The notes under the pieces are model-generated. The model made no database searches, had not been told where the DNA came from, and saw nothing but the letters and a program-made list of their open reading frames with translations. DNA of 64,000 nucleotides. Source: Sphingobacteriales bacterium 44-15. Lineage in GTDB: Bacteria; Bacteroidota; Bacteroidia; Chitinophagales; Chitinophagaceae. Positions within the stretch are counted from its first letter, which is position 1. The number at the start of each line of letters is the position of its first letter. Shown one piece after another: positions 33,760-43,500 of the stretch. The stretch spans positions 36,615-100,614 of the forward strand of contig MKWG01000021.1 in NCBI GenBank assembly GCA_001899685.1. The letters run 5' to 3'. The position numbers and the translations under genes were made by a program.

Positions 33760-36700
33760 TGTTGTTCAATTCTTCGGTTAAGGGGTTTTCCTCTTCATTT
33801 TTAATGAGGATTTTGTTTGCTGAGATCTTGCCGAATATGTAATATAACCCGGGAATGATCACTACACCGAATACGGTACCGAACAACATACCGCCGGCTG
33901 CGGCTGCACCAATTGTCCTGTTCCCGATCTTACCCGGGCCGGAGGCAAAAACCAGTGGGATCAGTCCTGCCACAAAGGCGAAAGAAGTCATTAATATAGG
34001 GCGAAACCTCACCACAGCACCCTCTATAGCTGCCTTCAGCACCGATTCGCCGGCACGGTGTCGCTGTGTGGCAAACTCAACGATCAATACTGCATTCTTA
34101 CCCAGCAGCCCGATCAGCATTACCATTGCCACCTGTGCGTAGATATTATTTTGCAGTCCCATTATCTTCAATAAAAGTAATGCACCGAATATACCCGCCG
34201 GCAGGGAGAGAATTACCGCGAGCGGCAGCACAAAGCTTTCATACTGCGCGGCAAGTATCAGGTAAACAAAACCTAAACAAATGAGGAAGATATACACCGC
34301 TTCATTACCCCTGGAGGTTTCATCTTTTGAGATACCCGCCCAGTCAGTGCCGAAACCTCTCGGCAAAGTTTTTTGCGCCACTTCATTGATCGCTGCTATC
34401 GCCTGCCCGCTGCTGTAACCCGGGGCAGAGGAGCCGCTGATCTCCGAGGCGTTATACATATTGTGCCTGGTGATTTCAGACAGCCCGTATACTTTTTCTA
34501 TCTGCATAAATGCAGAATAGGGTACCATTTCATCACGATTGTTCTTTACATATAATTTCAGGATATCTTCCGGCAACGCCCTGTATTGCGGCGCAGCCTG
34601 CACAATTACTTTGTAGGGGCGGTCAAATTTTATGAAGCTGATCTCGTAGTTACTTCCCACAAAAGTAGATAAGGTATTCATCGCATTATCTATGCTTACT
34701 CCCTTTTGCTGGGCCATATCATTATCTATCTTCAATATATATTGCGGGAAGCTGGCGCTGTAAAAGCTGAATACGGAGGATAATTCGGGGCGTTTGCTCA
34801 GCGCATTCACAAAGTCATTGTTCACGGTTTCCATTTCCTTATAATTACCGGAGCCGGCTTTATCCAGCAAACGCAGCTCAAAGCCACCTGCAGCCCCGTA
34901 TCCCGGCACGGCAGGCGGCTGGAAAAATTCAATATTAGCGCCTGCAATATCTTTTGACCGCTCTTCAAGCTCAGTCATGATCTCCTCTGCAGAGTGCTTC
35001 CGGTCTTCCCAGCTCTTCAGATTGACGAGGCATGTACCTGAATTGGATCCTGTTCCTTCTGTCAGTATCTCATATCCGGCAAGCGCAGAAACTGACTGCA
35101 CCCCGTCTATTTTTTCGGCTATCTTCTGTAATCTTTCTGCAATTTCATTTGTTCGTTCAAGAGAAGAGCCCGGGGGCGTTTGTATAACGGCATAAAACAT
35201 TCCCTGGTCTTCGTTAGGAATAAATCCTGAAGGAAGATTATTATTCAACAGCCAGGCGCCTGCACAAAATGCCAGCAAAATGGCAAAAGTAACTACCCTT
35301 CTGTTCACGATCGTCCCCAGCAGCTTATGGTACCTTTCCGAAAGATTGCTGAACCAGTTGTTGAAGCCGGTAAGCAGCTTATCCACGATATTCTTTTTCC
35401 CTTGCTTTCCATGCATATTCTTCAGCATCATGGCGCATAATGCAGGGGTAAGCGTTAATGCCACTATCCCGGATAGAATGATGGAAGTAGCCATGGTAAT
35501 AGAGAACTGCCGGTAAAATATGCCCACGGGACCCGACATAAATGCTACGGGTATGAAAACCGCTGCCATTACAAACGTGATGGCAATAATAGCCCCGCTG
35601 ATCTCACGCATTGCCTCTTCGGTAGCTTTCAGCGGTGAAAGATTTTTTGTTTCCATCTTTGCATGCACCGCTTCCACCACTACTATGGCATTGTCTACCA
35701 CTATGCCAATAGCCAGCACCAGGGCAAACAAAGTGATAAGATTAAGGGTAATGCCAAAGTATTGCATGAAAACGAACGTACCGATCAAAGATACCGGCAC
35801 TGCTATGGCGGGGATCAGCGTGGAGCGCCAGTCACCAAGGAACAGGTAAACTACAAGACCTACAAGAAGGAAGGCTTCTACGAGGGTGTGCAGCACTTTT
35901 TCTATAGAAGCATCCAGGAATTTTGAAACATCATAACTGATCTCATAATCCATTCCCTTGGGAAAGGAGCTCTCTTTGATCTCTTTCAGCCTTGCCTTAA
36001 CATTTTTGATCACCTCCCGGGCATTGCTGCCATACGACTGCTTGAGCACAATAGCAGCCGAAGACCGGCCGTTGAGGTTGGAATAAATATCATACATGGA
36101 GCTTCCAAATTCAACGTCTGCAATATCTTTCAGCCGCAGGAGCTCCCCGTTAGGGCTGGATTTCAGCACAATATTCTCATATTGCTCTTTTGTGGTAAAT
36201 CTTCCGGAATATTTCAACACATATTCGAATGACTGCGATCTTTTACCCGAGCTTTCACCCGTCTTGCCCGGCGAAGCTTCGAGGCTTTGGGCTGCCAGCG
36301 CTTCCATTACTTCATCGGTTGATATCTTATATGCCAGCATACGGTCGGGCTTCAGCCAGATACGCATGGCATATTCACGGTTGCCAAGAATATCGGCAAA
36401 GCCAACCCCGTCTACACGCTTCAGCTCAGAGAGGAGGTTGATATCGGCGAAGTTGAAAAGAAATTTCTGATCTGCGCTGGTGTCGGTGCTGAAGAGGTTA
36501 ATATACATCAGCATGTTAGGCTCTTCGCGGGTGATTTTCACGCCTTCGCGTATTACCAGGGGCGGCAATTTGTTTACCACAGAGGCCACCCGGTTCTGCA
36601 CATTCAGTGATGCCTGGTTGGGATCTGTTCCCAGGTTAAATATCACCTGCACTTCGGCTTCGCCATCATTACCTGCATCCGATGCGATGTATTTCATGCC

Positions 36701-36919
36701 GGGAACACCATTAAGCGCCCGTTCCAAAGGAATGACCACCGACTTGATCATTAACTCGTTGTTTGCCCCCGGGTAATCTGCTACCACAGTTACTTTAGGT
36801 GGCGATATAGACGGGAACTGCGTTACAGGCAGGCTGGTAATGGCGAGCGCTCCCAGGAAAACAATGATTAGCGAAATGACTATAGATAGTACCGGGCGTT
36901 GTATAAATCTGTTAAACAT
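33752..36919 (-). CDS. RND efflux pump permease (HAE1 type)
   Basis: A 1055-residue inner-membrane pump with 12 helices and two large periplasmic loops. It starts MFNRFIQRPVLSIVISLIIV and carries the proton-relay aspartate pair in LALVLAIGIVVDNAIVVVEA near residue 400, GFIPNEDQGMFYAVIQTPPG near 565, and the LLGKNAVLIVEFA stretch near 965. It exports hydrophobic or amphipathic compounds using the proton gradient. It lies between the adaptor gene (28-base gap) and the outer-membrane channel (overlap), so the three form one machine. Confidence 0.95.
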   Translation of the reverse strand: MFNRFIQRPVLSIVISLIIVFLGALAITSLPVTQFPSISPPKVTVVADYPGANNELMIKSVVIPLERALNGVPGMKYIASDAGNDGEAEVQVIFNLGTDPNQASLNVQNRVASVVNKLPPLVIREGVKITREEPNMLMYINLFSTDTSADQKFLFNFADINLLSELKRVDGVGFADILGNREYAMRIWLKPDRMLAYKISTDEVMEALAAQSLEASPGKTGESSGKRSQSFEYVLKYSGRFTTKEQYENIVLKSSPNGELLRLKDIADVEFGSSMYDIYSNLNGRSSAAIVLKQSYGSNAREVIKNVKARLKEIKESSFPKGMDYEISYDVSKFLDASIEKVLHTLVEAFLLVGLVVYLFLGDWRSTLIPAIAVPVSLIGTFVFMQYFGITLNLITLFALVLAIGIVVDNAIVVVEAVHAKMETKNLSPLKATEEAMREISGAIIAITFVMAAVFIPVAFMSGPVGIFYRQFSITMATSIILSGIVALTLTPALCAMMLKNMHGKQGKKNIVDKLLTGFNNWFSNLSERYHKLLGTIVNRRVVTFAILLAFCAGAWLLNNNLPSGFIPNEDQGMFYAVIQTPPGSSLERTNEIAERLQKIAEKIDGVQSVSALAGYEILTEGTGSNSGTCLVNLKSWEDRKHSAEEIMTELEERSKDIAGANIEFFQPPAVPGYGAAGGFELRLLDKAGSGNYKEMETVNNDFVNALSKRPELSSVFSFYSASFPQYILKIDNDMAQQKGVSIDNAMNTLSTFVGSNYEISFIKFDRPYKVIVQAAPQYRALPEDILKLYVKNNRDEMVPYSAFMQIEKVYGLSEITRHNMYNASEISGSSAPGYSSGQAIAAINEVAQKTLPRGFGTDWAGISKDETSRGNEAVYIFLICLGFVYLILAAQYESFVLPLAVILSLPAGIFGALLLLKIMGLQNNIYAQVAMVMLIGLLGKNAVLIVEFATQRHRAGESVLKAAIEGAVVRFRPILMTSFAFVAGLIPLVFASGPGKIGNRTIGAAAAGGMLFGTVFGVVIIPGLYYIFGKISANKILIKNEEENPLTEELNNNV

Positions 36920-36947
36920 TGAGCTGTGCTGATTGAGATGGTTCTGA

Positions 36948-38042
36948 TTATTCCGACTTTAATCTAAGGTGGGATATGATATCTTCCGGCTTTTCGTATG
37001 TATATTTAATAGTGTCGTTGTCTTTCACTTTCTGCACGCCCTCAAGCAATATTTTATCCCCTGCCGACAGCCCGCTTTCTATTACATAGATATCAGGCAG
37101 CTCTCCGCGGACAATGATCTCCCTAGATCTTACTACATTATTCTTGTCTACCACAAAAACATATTTTTTGTCCTGTATTTCATACGTTGCCTTTTGAGGG
37201 ATGATCAGTGCGTCTCTCACAGGTACGGTCATACGCACTTTACCTGTTTCACCATTTCTCAGCAGCTTGTCCGGGTTAGGGAATTTTGCCCTGAAAGCGA
37301 TATTGCCGGTTTCATTGTCAAATTCACTTTCAATAGTTTCCACTTCTCCTTTATACGAAAGTGGTTGCCCATTGGCCAGCATTAAGGTTACTTTACTGTC
37401 GCCCCTGTTTGTGATATTGGTTTTGTAATCCAGGTATTCCGGCTCCGATACATTAAAATAAGCGAACATCTGGCTGTTGTCCGACAGGCTGGTCAATAGC
37501 TCCCCTTCATCAATCAGGCTACCTAATTTCTTGGGGATACGATCTATGAAGCCGTCGAACGGGGCTCTTATATCTGTAAAAGACAGGTGGATTTTTGCCA
37601 GGGCGATCTCGGCTTTGCTCTGGTCAAGCTTTGCCTGGGCCATTTCCTGCTCGTTTTTTGAAACAATATTTTTATCTGCAAGTGTCTTTGCATTGTTGAG
37701 CTCTATTTCAGCCTGCCTGGCTTCGGCTTCGGATTTCTGCAGTTCCGCCTCATATATTTTAGGCATGATCTTGAACAACAGTTGCCCGGCTTTTACAAAC
37801 TGGCCTTCATCCACATAAATATTCTGAAGAAAGCCCTTCTCCTGGGCCCGTATTTCAATGTTCCTTACCGATTTTATTTGCGAAACATATTCTTTGGTGA
37901 AAGAAGTGTCTGCCTGTAAAGGATTGGTAACGATATATTGTGTGTTTTCTTCGTTGCGCACATTTTTTTCTTCAGCAGAGGAGGTGCACGCGGTTTGGTG
38001 AACAAGGGCAAACAAGGTAGCTGCCAGGATAATTCTTTTCAT
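36948..38042 (-). CDS. RND efflux periplasmic adaptor
   Basis: A 364-residue membrane-fusion protein with a lipoprotein-type signal (LVHQTACTSSAEEK, lipid Cys about 19). The lipoyl/barrel-sandwich parts are visible (EIRAQEKGFLQNIYVDEGQFVK near residue 66 and IRAPFDGFIDRIPKKLG near 158), separated by a helical hairpin (EAEARQAEIELNNAKTLADKN). The C-terminal barrel ends in EGVQKVKDNDTI. It links the pump to the outer-membrane channel. It is the first efflux gene after the response regulator, with 148 bases between them that contain four phased TTAA boxes. Confidence 0.93.
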   Translation of the reverse strand: MKRIILAATLFALVHQTACTSSAEEKNVRNEENTQYIVTNPLQADTSFTKEYVSQIKSVRNIEIRAQEKGFLQNIYVDEGQFVKAGQLLFKIMPKIYEAELQKSEAEARQAEIELNNAKTLADKNIVSKNEQEMAQAKLDQSKAEIALAKIHLSFTDIRAPFDGFIDRIPKKLGSLIDEGELLTSLSDNSQMFAYFNVSEPEYLDYKTNITNRGDSKVTLMLANGQPLSYKGEVETIESEFDNETGNIAFRAKFPNPDKLLRNGETGKVRMTVPVRDALIIPQKATYEIQDKKYVFVVDKNNVVRSREIIVRGELPDIYVIESGLSAGDKILLEGVQKVKDNDTIKYTYEKPEDIISHLRLKSE

Positions 38043-38158
38043 AAATGATTAATAGGGATTCTGCCGTCAGGCGCAGTACATAACGATATAGCCGGATATA
38101 AAGTTTGTTGCACCGCCTGCTTTTTTTTAAATAGAAGCAAAGGTGCATCCAGCTTTGG

Positions 38159-38194
38159 TTAAGCGGCACTTAACGAGTGTTAACCGGTGGTTAA
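38159..38194 (-). promoter_or_regulatory. Four phased TTAA boxes before the efflux genes
   Basis: TTAA begins at 38159, 38170, 38180 and 38191, a spacing of 11, 10 and 11 bases, i.e. one helical turn. The array lies about 120 bases before the adaptor start and touches the 3' end of the response-regulator gene. GTTAACCGGTGGTTAAT inside it is nearly repeated in the array upstream of the kinase gene. It probably binds the OmpR-type regulator encoded next to it. Confidence 0.6.
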
Positions 38195-38886
38195 TCAGGT
38201 GTGTTGAAGCGGAATCCGACGCCATGTATGGTTTCAAGGTTCACGTTAGGATCGGCCTTGAAATGCTTCCGGAGCTTGGTAATAAAAACATCCATGCTGC
38301 GCCCTAAAAAATAGTCGTCTTTGCCCCATACATTAAGTAACACTTCCTCCCTCCTCAAAATATGGTTGCGATGCTCGCACAAAAACTTGAGGAGGTCGGC
38401 TTCCTTTTGCGTAAGGCTGGAGTCTTCATTACCATTGGATATTTTCAGGTCGGTATACGAAAAACGGAGCTTCCCGAGTTTGAACTCCTGTACCTGGTCG
38501 GAGTAAAGCTTTTTTGATCTCCTTAAGAATACGTCAATCCTGGCAAGGAGCTCTTTCATGCTGAATGGCTTGGTAATATAGTCGTCCGCGCCTGTAGCAA
38601 AGCCCTTGAGCCTGTCTTCTTCCATAGATTTGGCTGTAATAAAAAGGATAGGTATAATATCGCTTTTCTGCCGGATTTTTTTTGCCACACTAAAGCCATC
38701 CCTGTTAGGCATCATCACGTCCAGCAGGCAAACATCAAACTCTTCTTTTTGAAAATGATGGAGTGCTTCTTCCCCGTCGGGGCACAACACTACCTGGTAA
38801 CCATCCTGTTCCAGGTTGTCCTTGATCACATATCCCAGTGAGAGGTCATCTTCGGCAAGCAATACTTTGGCTTTAATCGGTTGCAT
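38191..38886 (-). CDS. OmpR/PhoB-family response regulator
   Basis: A 231-residue regulator. The receiver domain (residues 1-125) has the acidic pocket (LAEDD), the phosphoacceptor aspartate in CLLDVMMPNRDG (about 57) and the conserved lysine in FITAKSMEED. A winged-helix DNA-binding domain follows (LTQKEADLLKFLCEHRNHIL and DVFITKLRKHFKADPNVNLE). It lies 11 bases downstream of the kinase gene. Phased TTAA boxes both behind it and upstream of the kinase gene suggest it controls the whole unit. Confidence 0.94.
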   Translation of the reverse strand: MQPIKAKVLLAEDDLSLGYVIKDNLEQDGYQVVLCPDGEEALHHFQKEEFDVCLLDVMMPNRDGFSVAKKIRQKSDIIPILFITAKSMEEDRLKGFATGADDYITKPFSMKELLARIDVFLRRSKKLYSDQVQEFKLGKLRFSYTDLKISNGNEDSSLTQKEADLLKFLCEHRNHILRREEVLLNVWGKDDYFLGRSMDVFITKLRKHFKADPNVNLETIHGVGFRFNTPD

Positions 38887-38897
38887 GGTGTATACAT

Positions 38898-40190
38898 TTA
38901 AACAGGTAAAATAATCCTGAACTCCGTTCCGATCCCGGGAACACTGTTTACTACAATCTTCCCGTTATGGGCATCTACGATCTTCTTTACAAAATTAAGC
39001 CCTAAACCAAAACCTTTTACGTTATGGATATCTCCTGTGGGGACCCTGTAAAATTTTTTAAATATATGCTTGTAATACCTTCGGTCTATTCCCACCCCGT
39101 TGTCTTTTACCGCGATAAAGCTTTCCGCCTCATTTTTCCCCGCTTCAATAAGAATAGAGGGGGAGCTTGAATATTTAATGCCGTTCTCAATAAGGTTCAC
39201 TATGGCCAGCTCAAGATGCGTTTTATCCGCGGTGATCTGCACATCTTCCTCCTCCAGCTTAACGCCAACTTTGGCGCCACTGGCTTCTATAAGAGGTTGC
39301 AGCTTTGCCAATGCCTGGTCTATCAGTTCTTTTACAGAAAAAGACTGCATTTCTACAGGCAGATCCCGCTGTTCTGATACTGCCATCTTTAATAAGCGCT
39401 CTACCTGGCTTTGCAAATGCTCGGTTTCGTGCTTAATAATAGAAGTATATTTTTCCATTCTTTCCGGCTGCTTCACTATAGCGGGCTGGGCAAGCACTTC
39501 CGAGGCTATCTTCATCACCGCAAGCGGTGTTTTAAACTCGTGGGTGAAATTGTTCACAAAATCCTTTTGGATCTCTACCAGGAATTTTTGCTTATAAAAG
39601 TAAAACAGGCTGACGGCAAGCCCTGTTAATACCAGTATGAGAATAACACTTCCGATGATCCAGAAATTCATTTGAGCAAGAATATATTTTCCCCTGTCAG
39701 GAAAATGCAGCAGGATATAATGATAGTCTGCCGGGTATACCTGCAGGCTGACAGGATCTGGCGCTACCTGGGCATGCGTTGACCCGATAAATCCCTTATA
39801 TATATAAGACTGCTTTTTTGTATCGTAGGCCCCTACAATACATTCTGTGATCACGTCAAAATCAGTAAGCTCGTGGGTTAGATAATATAACAGCGTATCC
39901 CTGGGAGGCAGCGTATCTGCTTTGATAATAAAGGTATTCGGATCGGGCTGCTCAGTGATAATTTGTTTGAGATGGCTCGCGGGATCCACTGAAAGATCAA
40001 TATCTTCAAAAAGCCCCCTGATGCTTTTCACCACGTTGGTCCTGAATTGCCGCTGCTCCAGCTCATAAATATGCTTGAGCCAGTAAAGCTGGGTGCTGAT
40101 GATCAGCGCTATCACCACACAGCCTGTAAGCACAATCCATTTCAAAGTGGCAGAACGCATACCAAAGCCTTTATAAAAATTAATGGCCAC
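38898..40190 (-). CDS. Sensor histidine kinase
   Basis: A 430-residue membrane kinase. Two helices (residues about 15-35 and 165-185) flank a periplasmic sensor region of about 130 residues. The dimerisation domain has the phosphoacceptor in NFTHEFKTPLAVMKIASE, and the ATP-binding domain has the N-box LVNLIENGIKYS, G1 VKDNGVGID and G2 GFGLGLNFVKKI. The reported start is a GTG at 40190; an ATG at 40160 (MRSATLKWIVLTG) is equally good. It works with the response regulator downstream and probably senses envelope or drug stress, given the efflux genes. Confidence 0.93.
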   Translation of the reverse strand: MAINFYKGFGMRSATLKWIVLTGCVVIALIISTQLYWLKHIYELEQRQFRTNVVKSIRGLFEDIDLSVDPASHLKQIITEQPDPNTFIIKADTLPPRDTLLYYLTHELTDFDVITECIVGAYDTKKQSYIYKGFIGSTHAQVAPDPVSLQVYPADYHYILLHFPDRGKYILAQMNFWIIGSVILILVLTGLAVSLFYFYKQKFLVEIQKDFVNNFTHEFKTPLAVMKIASEVLAQPAIVKQPERMEKYTSIIKHETEHLQSQVERLLKMAVSEQRDLPVEMQSFSVKELIDQALAKLQPLIEASGAKVGVKLEEEDVQITADKTHLELAIVNLIENGIKYSSSPSILIEAGKNEAESFIAVKDNGVGIDRRYYKHIFKKFYRVPTGDIHNVKGFGLGLNFVKKIVDAHNGKIVVNSVPGIGTEFRIILPV

Positions 40191-40240
40191 AAATATGTTT
40201 TTAATTCTTTTAAAAAATTATTCTCTGCAGCGCTTTATTG

Positions 40241-40316
40241 TTAACCCCCGGTTAAGCAGGCTGCTGGCGGTTTACAAGCGATTAACACAGGTTAAGGTAG
40301 CGTTAACCGGCGGTAA
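40241..40316 (-). promoter_or_regulatory. Extended array of phased TTAA boxes before the kinase gene
   Basis: TTAA starts at 40241, 40252, 40282, 40292 and 40303, with weaker TTTA near 40271 and GTAA near 40313, all in about 10.5-base register. GTTAACCGGCGGTAA echoes the array at 38159-38194. It lies 50-155 bases before the kinase start. Confidence 0.6.
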
Positions 40317-40414
40317 TTTTTTGTTCTGGAAAAAATTATTTTTCAATTTACACCCGTTATATTTTATATAGCACACCAGGATTAAAACATTTTAAATGTA
40401 GTCGGTTAATAAGG

Positions 40415-40470
40415 AATAGAGGACTCCTTTTTTGTTTGGAGGTTCAGGATGCTCCTCTATTTCTTTTTTT
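40415..40470 (+). terminator. Terminator-like leader hairpin upstream of the GH18-CE4-GT2 gene
   Basis: AATAGAGGA (40415-40423) pairs with TCCTCTATT (40453-40461), with an inner CTCC/GGAG pairing, and is followed by TCTTTTTTT. No plus-strand gene lies upstream for at least 4 kb, so it would end a short leader RNA or act as an attenuator for the gene at 40552. Confidence 0.55.
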
Positions 40471-40551
40471 GCTGCCTGTGTTTTCGAAAAGTTACGATTT
40501 TTGAGAGAATTGCCTCAGACACCATGGAATTATCCTTATTAATCCTGTAAT

Positions 40552-43500
40552 ATGTCTCCTGATAACCGACAGATCTTCCAGGCTGCCACCCCTTCAAGAT
40601 GGAAAAAATTCAAATGGGGCGCACGCATATTTTCCGCAATAGCCTTTTTTTTGCTGATCATACTGGTACTTGCGCTTATCCGCGGATATAACCCTTCGCT
40701 CCCGGCGCTGGAAGCAAAATCCAAAATATTTGCCGACAAATTAGATCCTTCTAATCCTTTCACTTTTACTTCAGCCCGGAATAAAAAATATAAGGGCTTT
40801 AAAAACTTTCTGGAAAACAGGTATAAAAAACATAAAGATACTGTTCGTGCCGGGAATTTTACATCCGGGAATTTTATAAGAGCAGCCTTCTATACTCCCT
40901 GGGATAATACCGGTGCAGCACTAAGATCGCTGGAACAAAATGCAAATAAGCTCAATACCATTTTTCCTGAATGGTTTTTTATTGATTCCAATGATCATTC
41001 AGGATTACAAAACCGTATGGACAGTGCAAGCCTGGCCGTTATGCGGAGAAACGGGCTGCGCATCCTGCCCATGCTTTCCAACTTTAACTCCAAAAAAGAA
41101 GTTGCAGATTTCGACGGCAGCCTGTTGCACAGTATCCTCGGCAGCCCGGCAATACAGCAGAAGTTCATTCAAAAGCTAACAGATACTTTGCAGCATTACG
41201 GACTACAGGGTATTAACGTAGATTTTGAAGAGCTCGGGGAGGGCGCCCGCGAACAGCTTGTAAGCTTCGAGGAAGCGCTGTATAAGGCGCTGCATGCCAA
41301 AGGCTTGCTGCTGACTATGGATATTGCTCCCCAGAACGATGACTATGACCTGAAACGGCTCTCTGCATACAATGACTACATCGTGGTGATGGCTTATGAT
41401 CAACATTATGACAAGGGCAGCCCCGGGCCAATATGCGATCAGAAATGGATTGAAGAAATGATGGATCAAACGGCAAAAAAGATTGACCCTTCTAAAATAA
41501 TATTGGGGCTCGCTGCCTACGGGTACGACTGGAGCAGGGATAGCGATGGCAGGATGTATGGAGAAAGCATCAGCTATGCAGAAGCAATTAACCGGGCTAA
41601 AATAGCCAAAGCCACTATTGATTTTGACAATAATAATTATAACCTTCATTACAGCTATACCACCGAGGAGGAGGAAGAGGACAGCAGCGAACAAAGGGTT
41701 GATCACGAAGTGTGGTTCACAGATGCCGCCACCACCTTTAATGTGCTCCGCTTCAGCGACGATTATACTACAGCCGGTACGGCACTCTGGCGCCTCGGCA
41801 GTGAGGACCGGCGTTTATGGAAATTTTACCCGCTTGACCTCAGCAGTAATGCGCTTGCAAAGCACCCGTTCAATTACAATCTTCTCGACACTATTCCTGT
41901 TATTGAAAATGATGTAAGCTACCAGGGAGAAGGAGAAGTGCTGGATATTGTATATACGCCTCATCCCGGCAAAATAAAGATCACGGTGGACACTACCGAG
42001 CAGCTGATCGCTGAACAGGAATACGAACAAATACCTTCGGGCTTCGTCATCCAGAAGTTTGCAGAAGATACTTCCAGGCCGGGGCCCGGCCATAAGCTGA
42101 TACTCACTTTTGACGACGGTCCCGACGCCCGCTGGACACCGCAGATACTTGATATTCTTGAAAGAGAAAAAGTACCGGCGGCTTTTTTCGTTGTGGGTAT
42201 CCAGGCAGAAAAGAATATCCCGCTTATTCAGCGCATCTTCAAAAGCGGGTATGAGATCGGCAATCATACCTTCACACATGGCAATGTGGCTAAAATGACC
42301 CCGAGGCGCGCCGGTCTTGAAATGAAGCTCACCCGCCTGCTGATAGAAAGCGTTACCGGGCATTCCACGGTTTTGTTTCGTGCACCCTATAATGCCGACT
42401 CGGAGCCGCATACCTATGAAGAGCTGGAGCCTATCGCCCGCAGCCGTGAGCAGAACTATATTACCATAGGCGAAAGCATTGACCCTATGGACTGGGAGCC
42501 GGGGGTAAGCGCAGACACTATTGTCGGACGGACTATCCGCTCCGTGGAGGAAAGGGGGGCGAGCATCATCCTGCTCCACGATGCAGGCGGGGATACTAGA
42601 GAAGAGACCATAAAAGCGCTGCCCCGCATCATCAGTTATTTTAAAAGCAAAGGATACCGGTTTACCAGCATTGCCAATCTTATGGGCAAAACAAGGGACG
42701 ATGTGATGCCTTCAATGCCGCCAAGTAAAGATGCATGGCTGATCAACCTTAATTTTTTCCTGGCAGAAGCCACTTACTGGGCAGGACAGGTGATCTTTTC
42801 GCTTTTTCTTGTGGGCATAGCCCTGTCTGTAGGCAGGATGATCATCATCGGCATTATCGCTTATATTCAAAACCGAAAAGAACAGCGGTCAGCCGCCGGA
42901 GCTACCGGCTTTGTGCAAAACAGCGCCGTCCCGGCAGTATCCGTGATCATTCCGGCCTTTAATGAAGAGGTAAATGCTGTAAGAACGGTCTCCAGCCTGT
43001 TAAACCAGGATTATCCTTCGCTTGATATTATTTTCGTGGATGACGGGTCTTCAGACAAAACCTTTGAAAAAGTATCGGCAGCCTTTGCCGGCAACCCGAA
43101 AGTAAGAGTGCTTACCAAATCCAACGGAGGAAAGGCATCGGCGCTCAATTATGGCATTACCCTTAGCGCATCGCCTTTTATAGTATGTATAGATGCAGAC
43201 ACCCAGTTGAAAAAAGATGCGGTGTCCCGGCTCATGAAAAAGTTTTTAGCGGACGAAAAATCCGGGGTGACAACAGGCGCCGTGGCAGGAAATGTAAAGG
43301 TAGGCAATGAAGTGAATATGCTCACCCGCTGGCAGAGCATCGAATATATCACCGCACAGAATTTTGACCGGCGGGCTTTTGACCTGCTGAACTGCATTAC
43401 GGTAGTGCCGGGAGCAATAGGCGCCTTCCGGAAAGAAGCTGTTGTGGATGCAGGTATGTTTACTTCCGATACCCTTGCCGAGGACTGCGACCTCACCATA

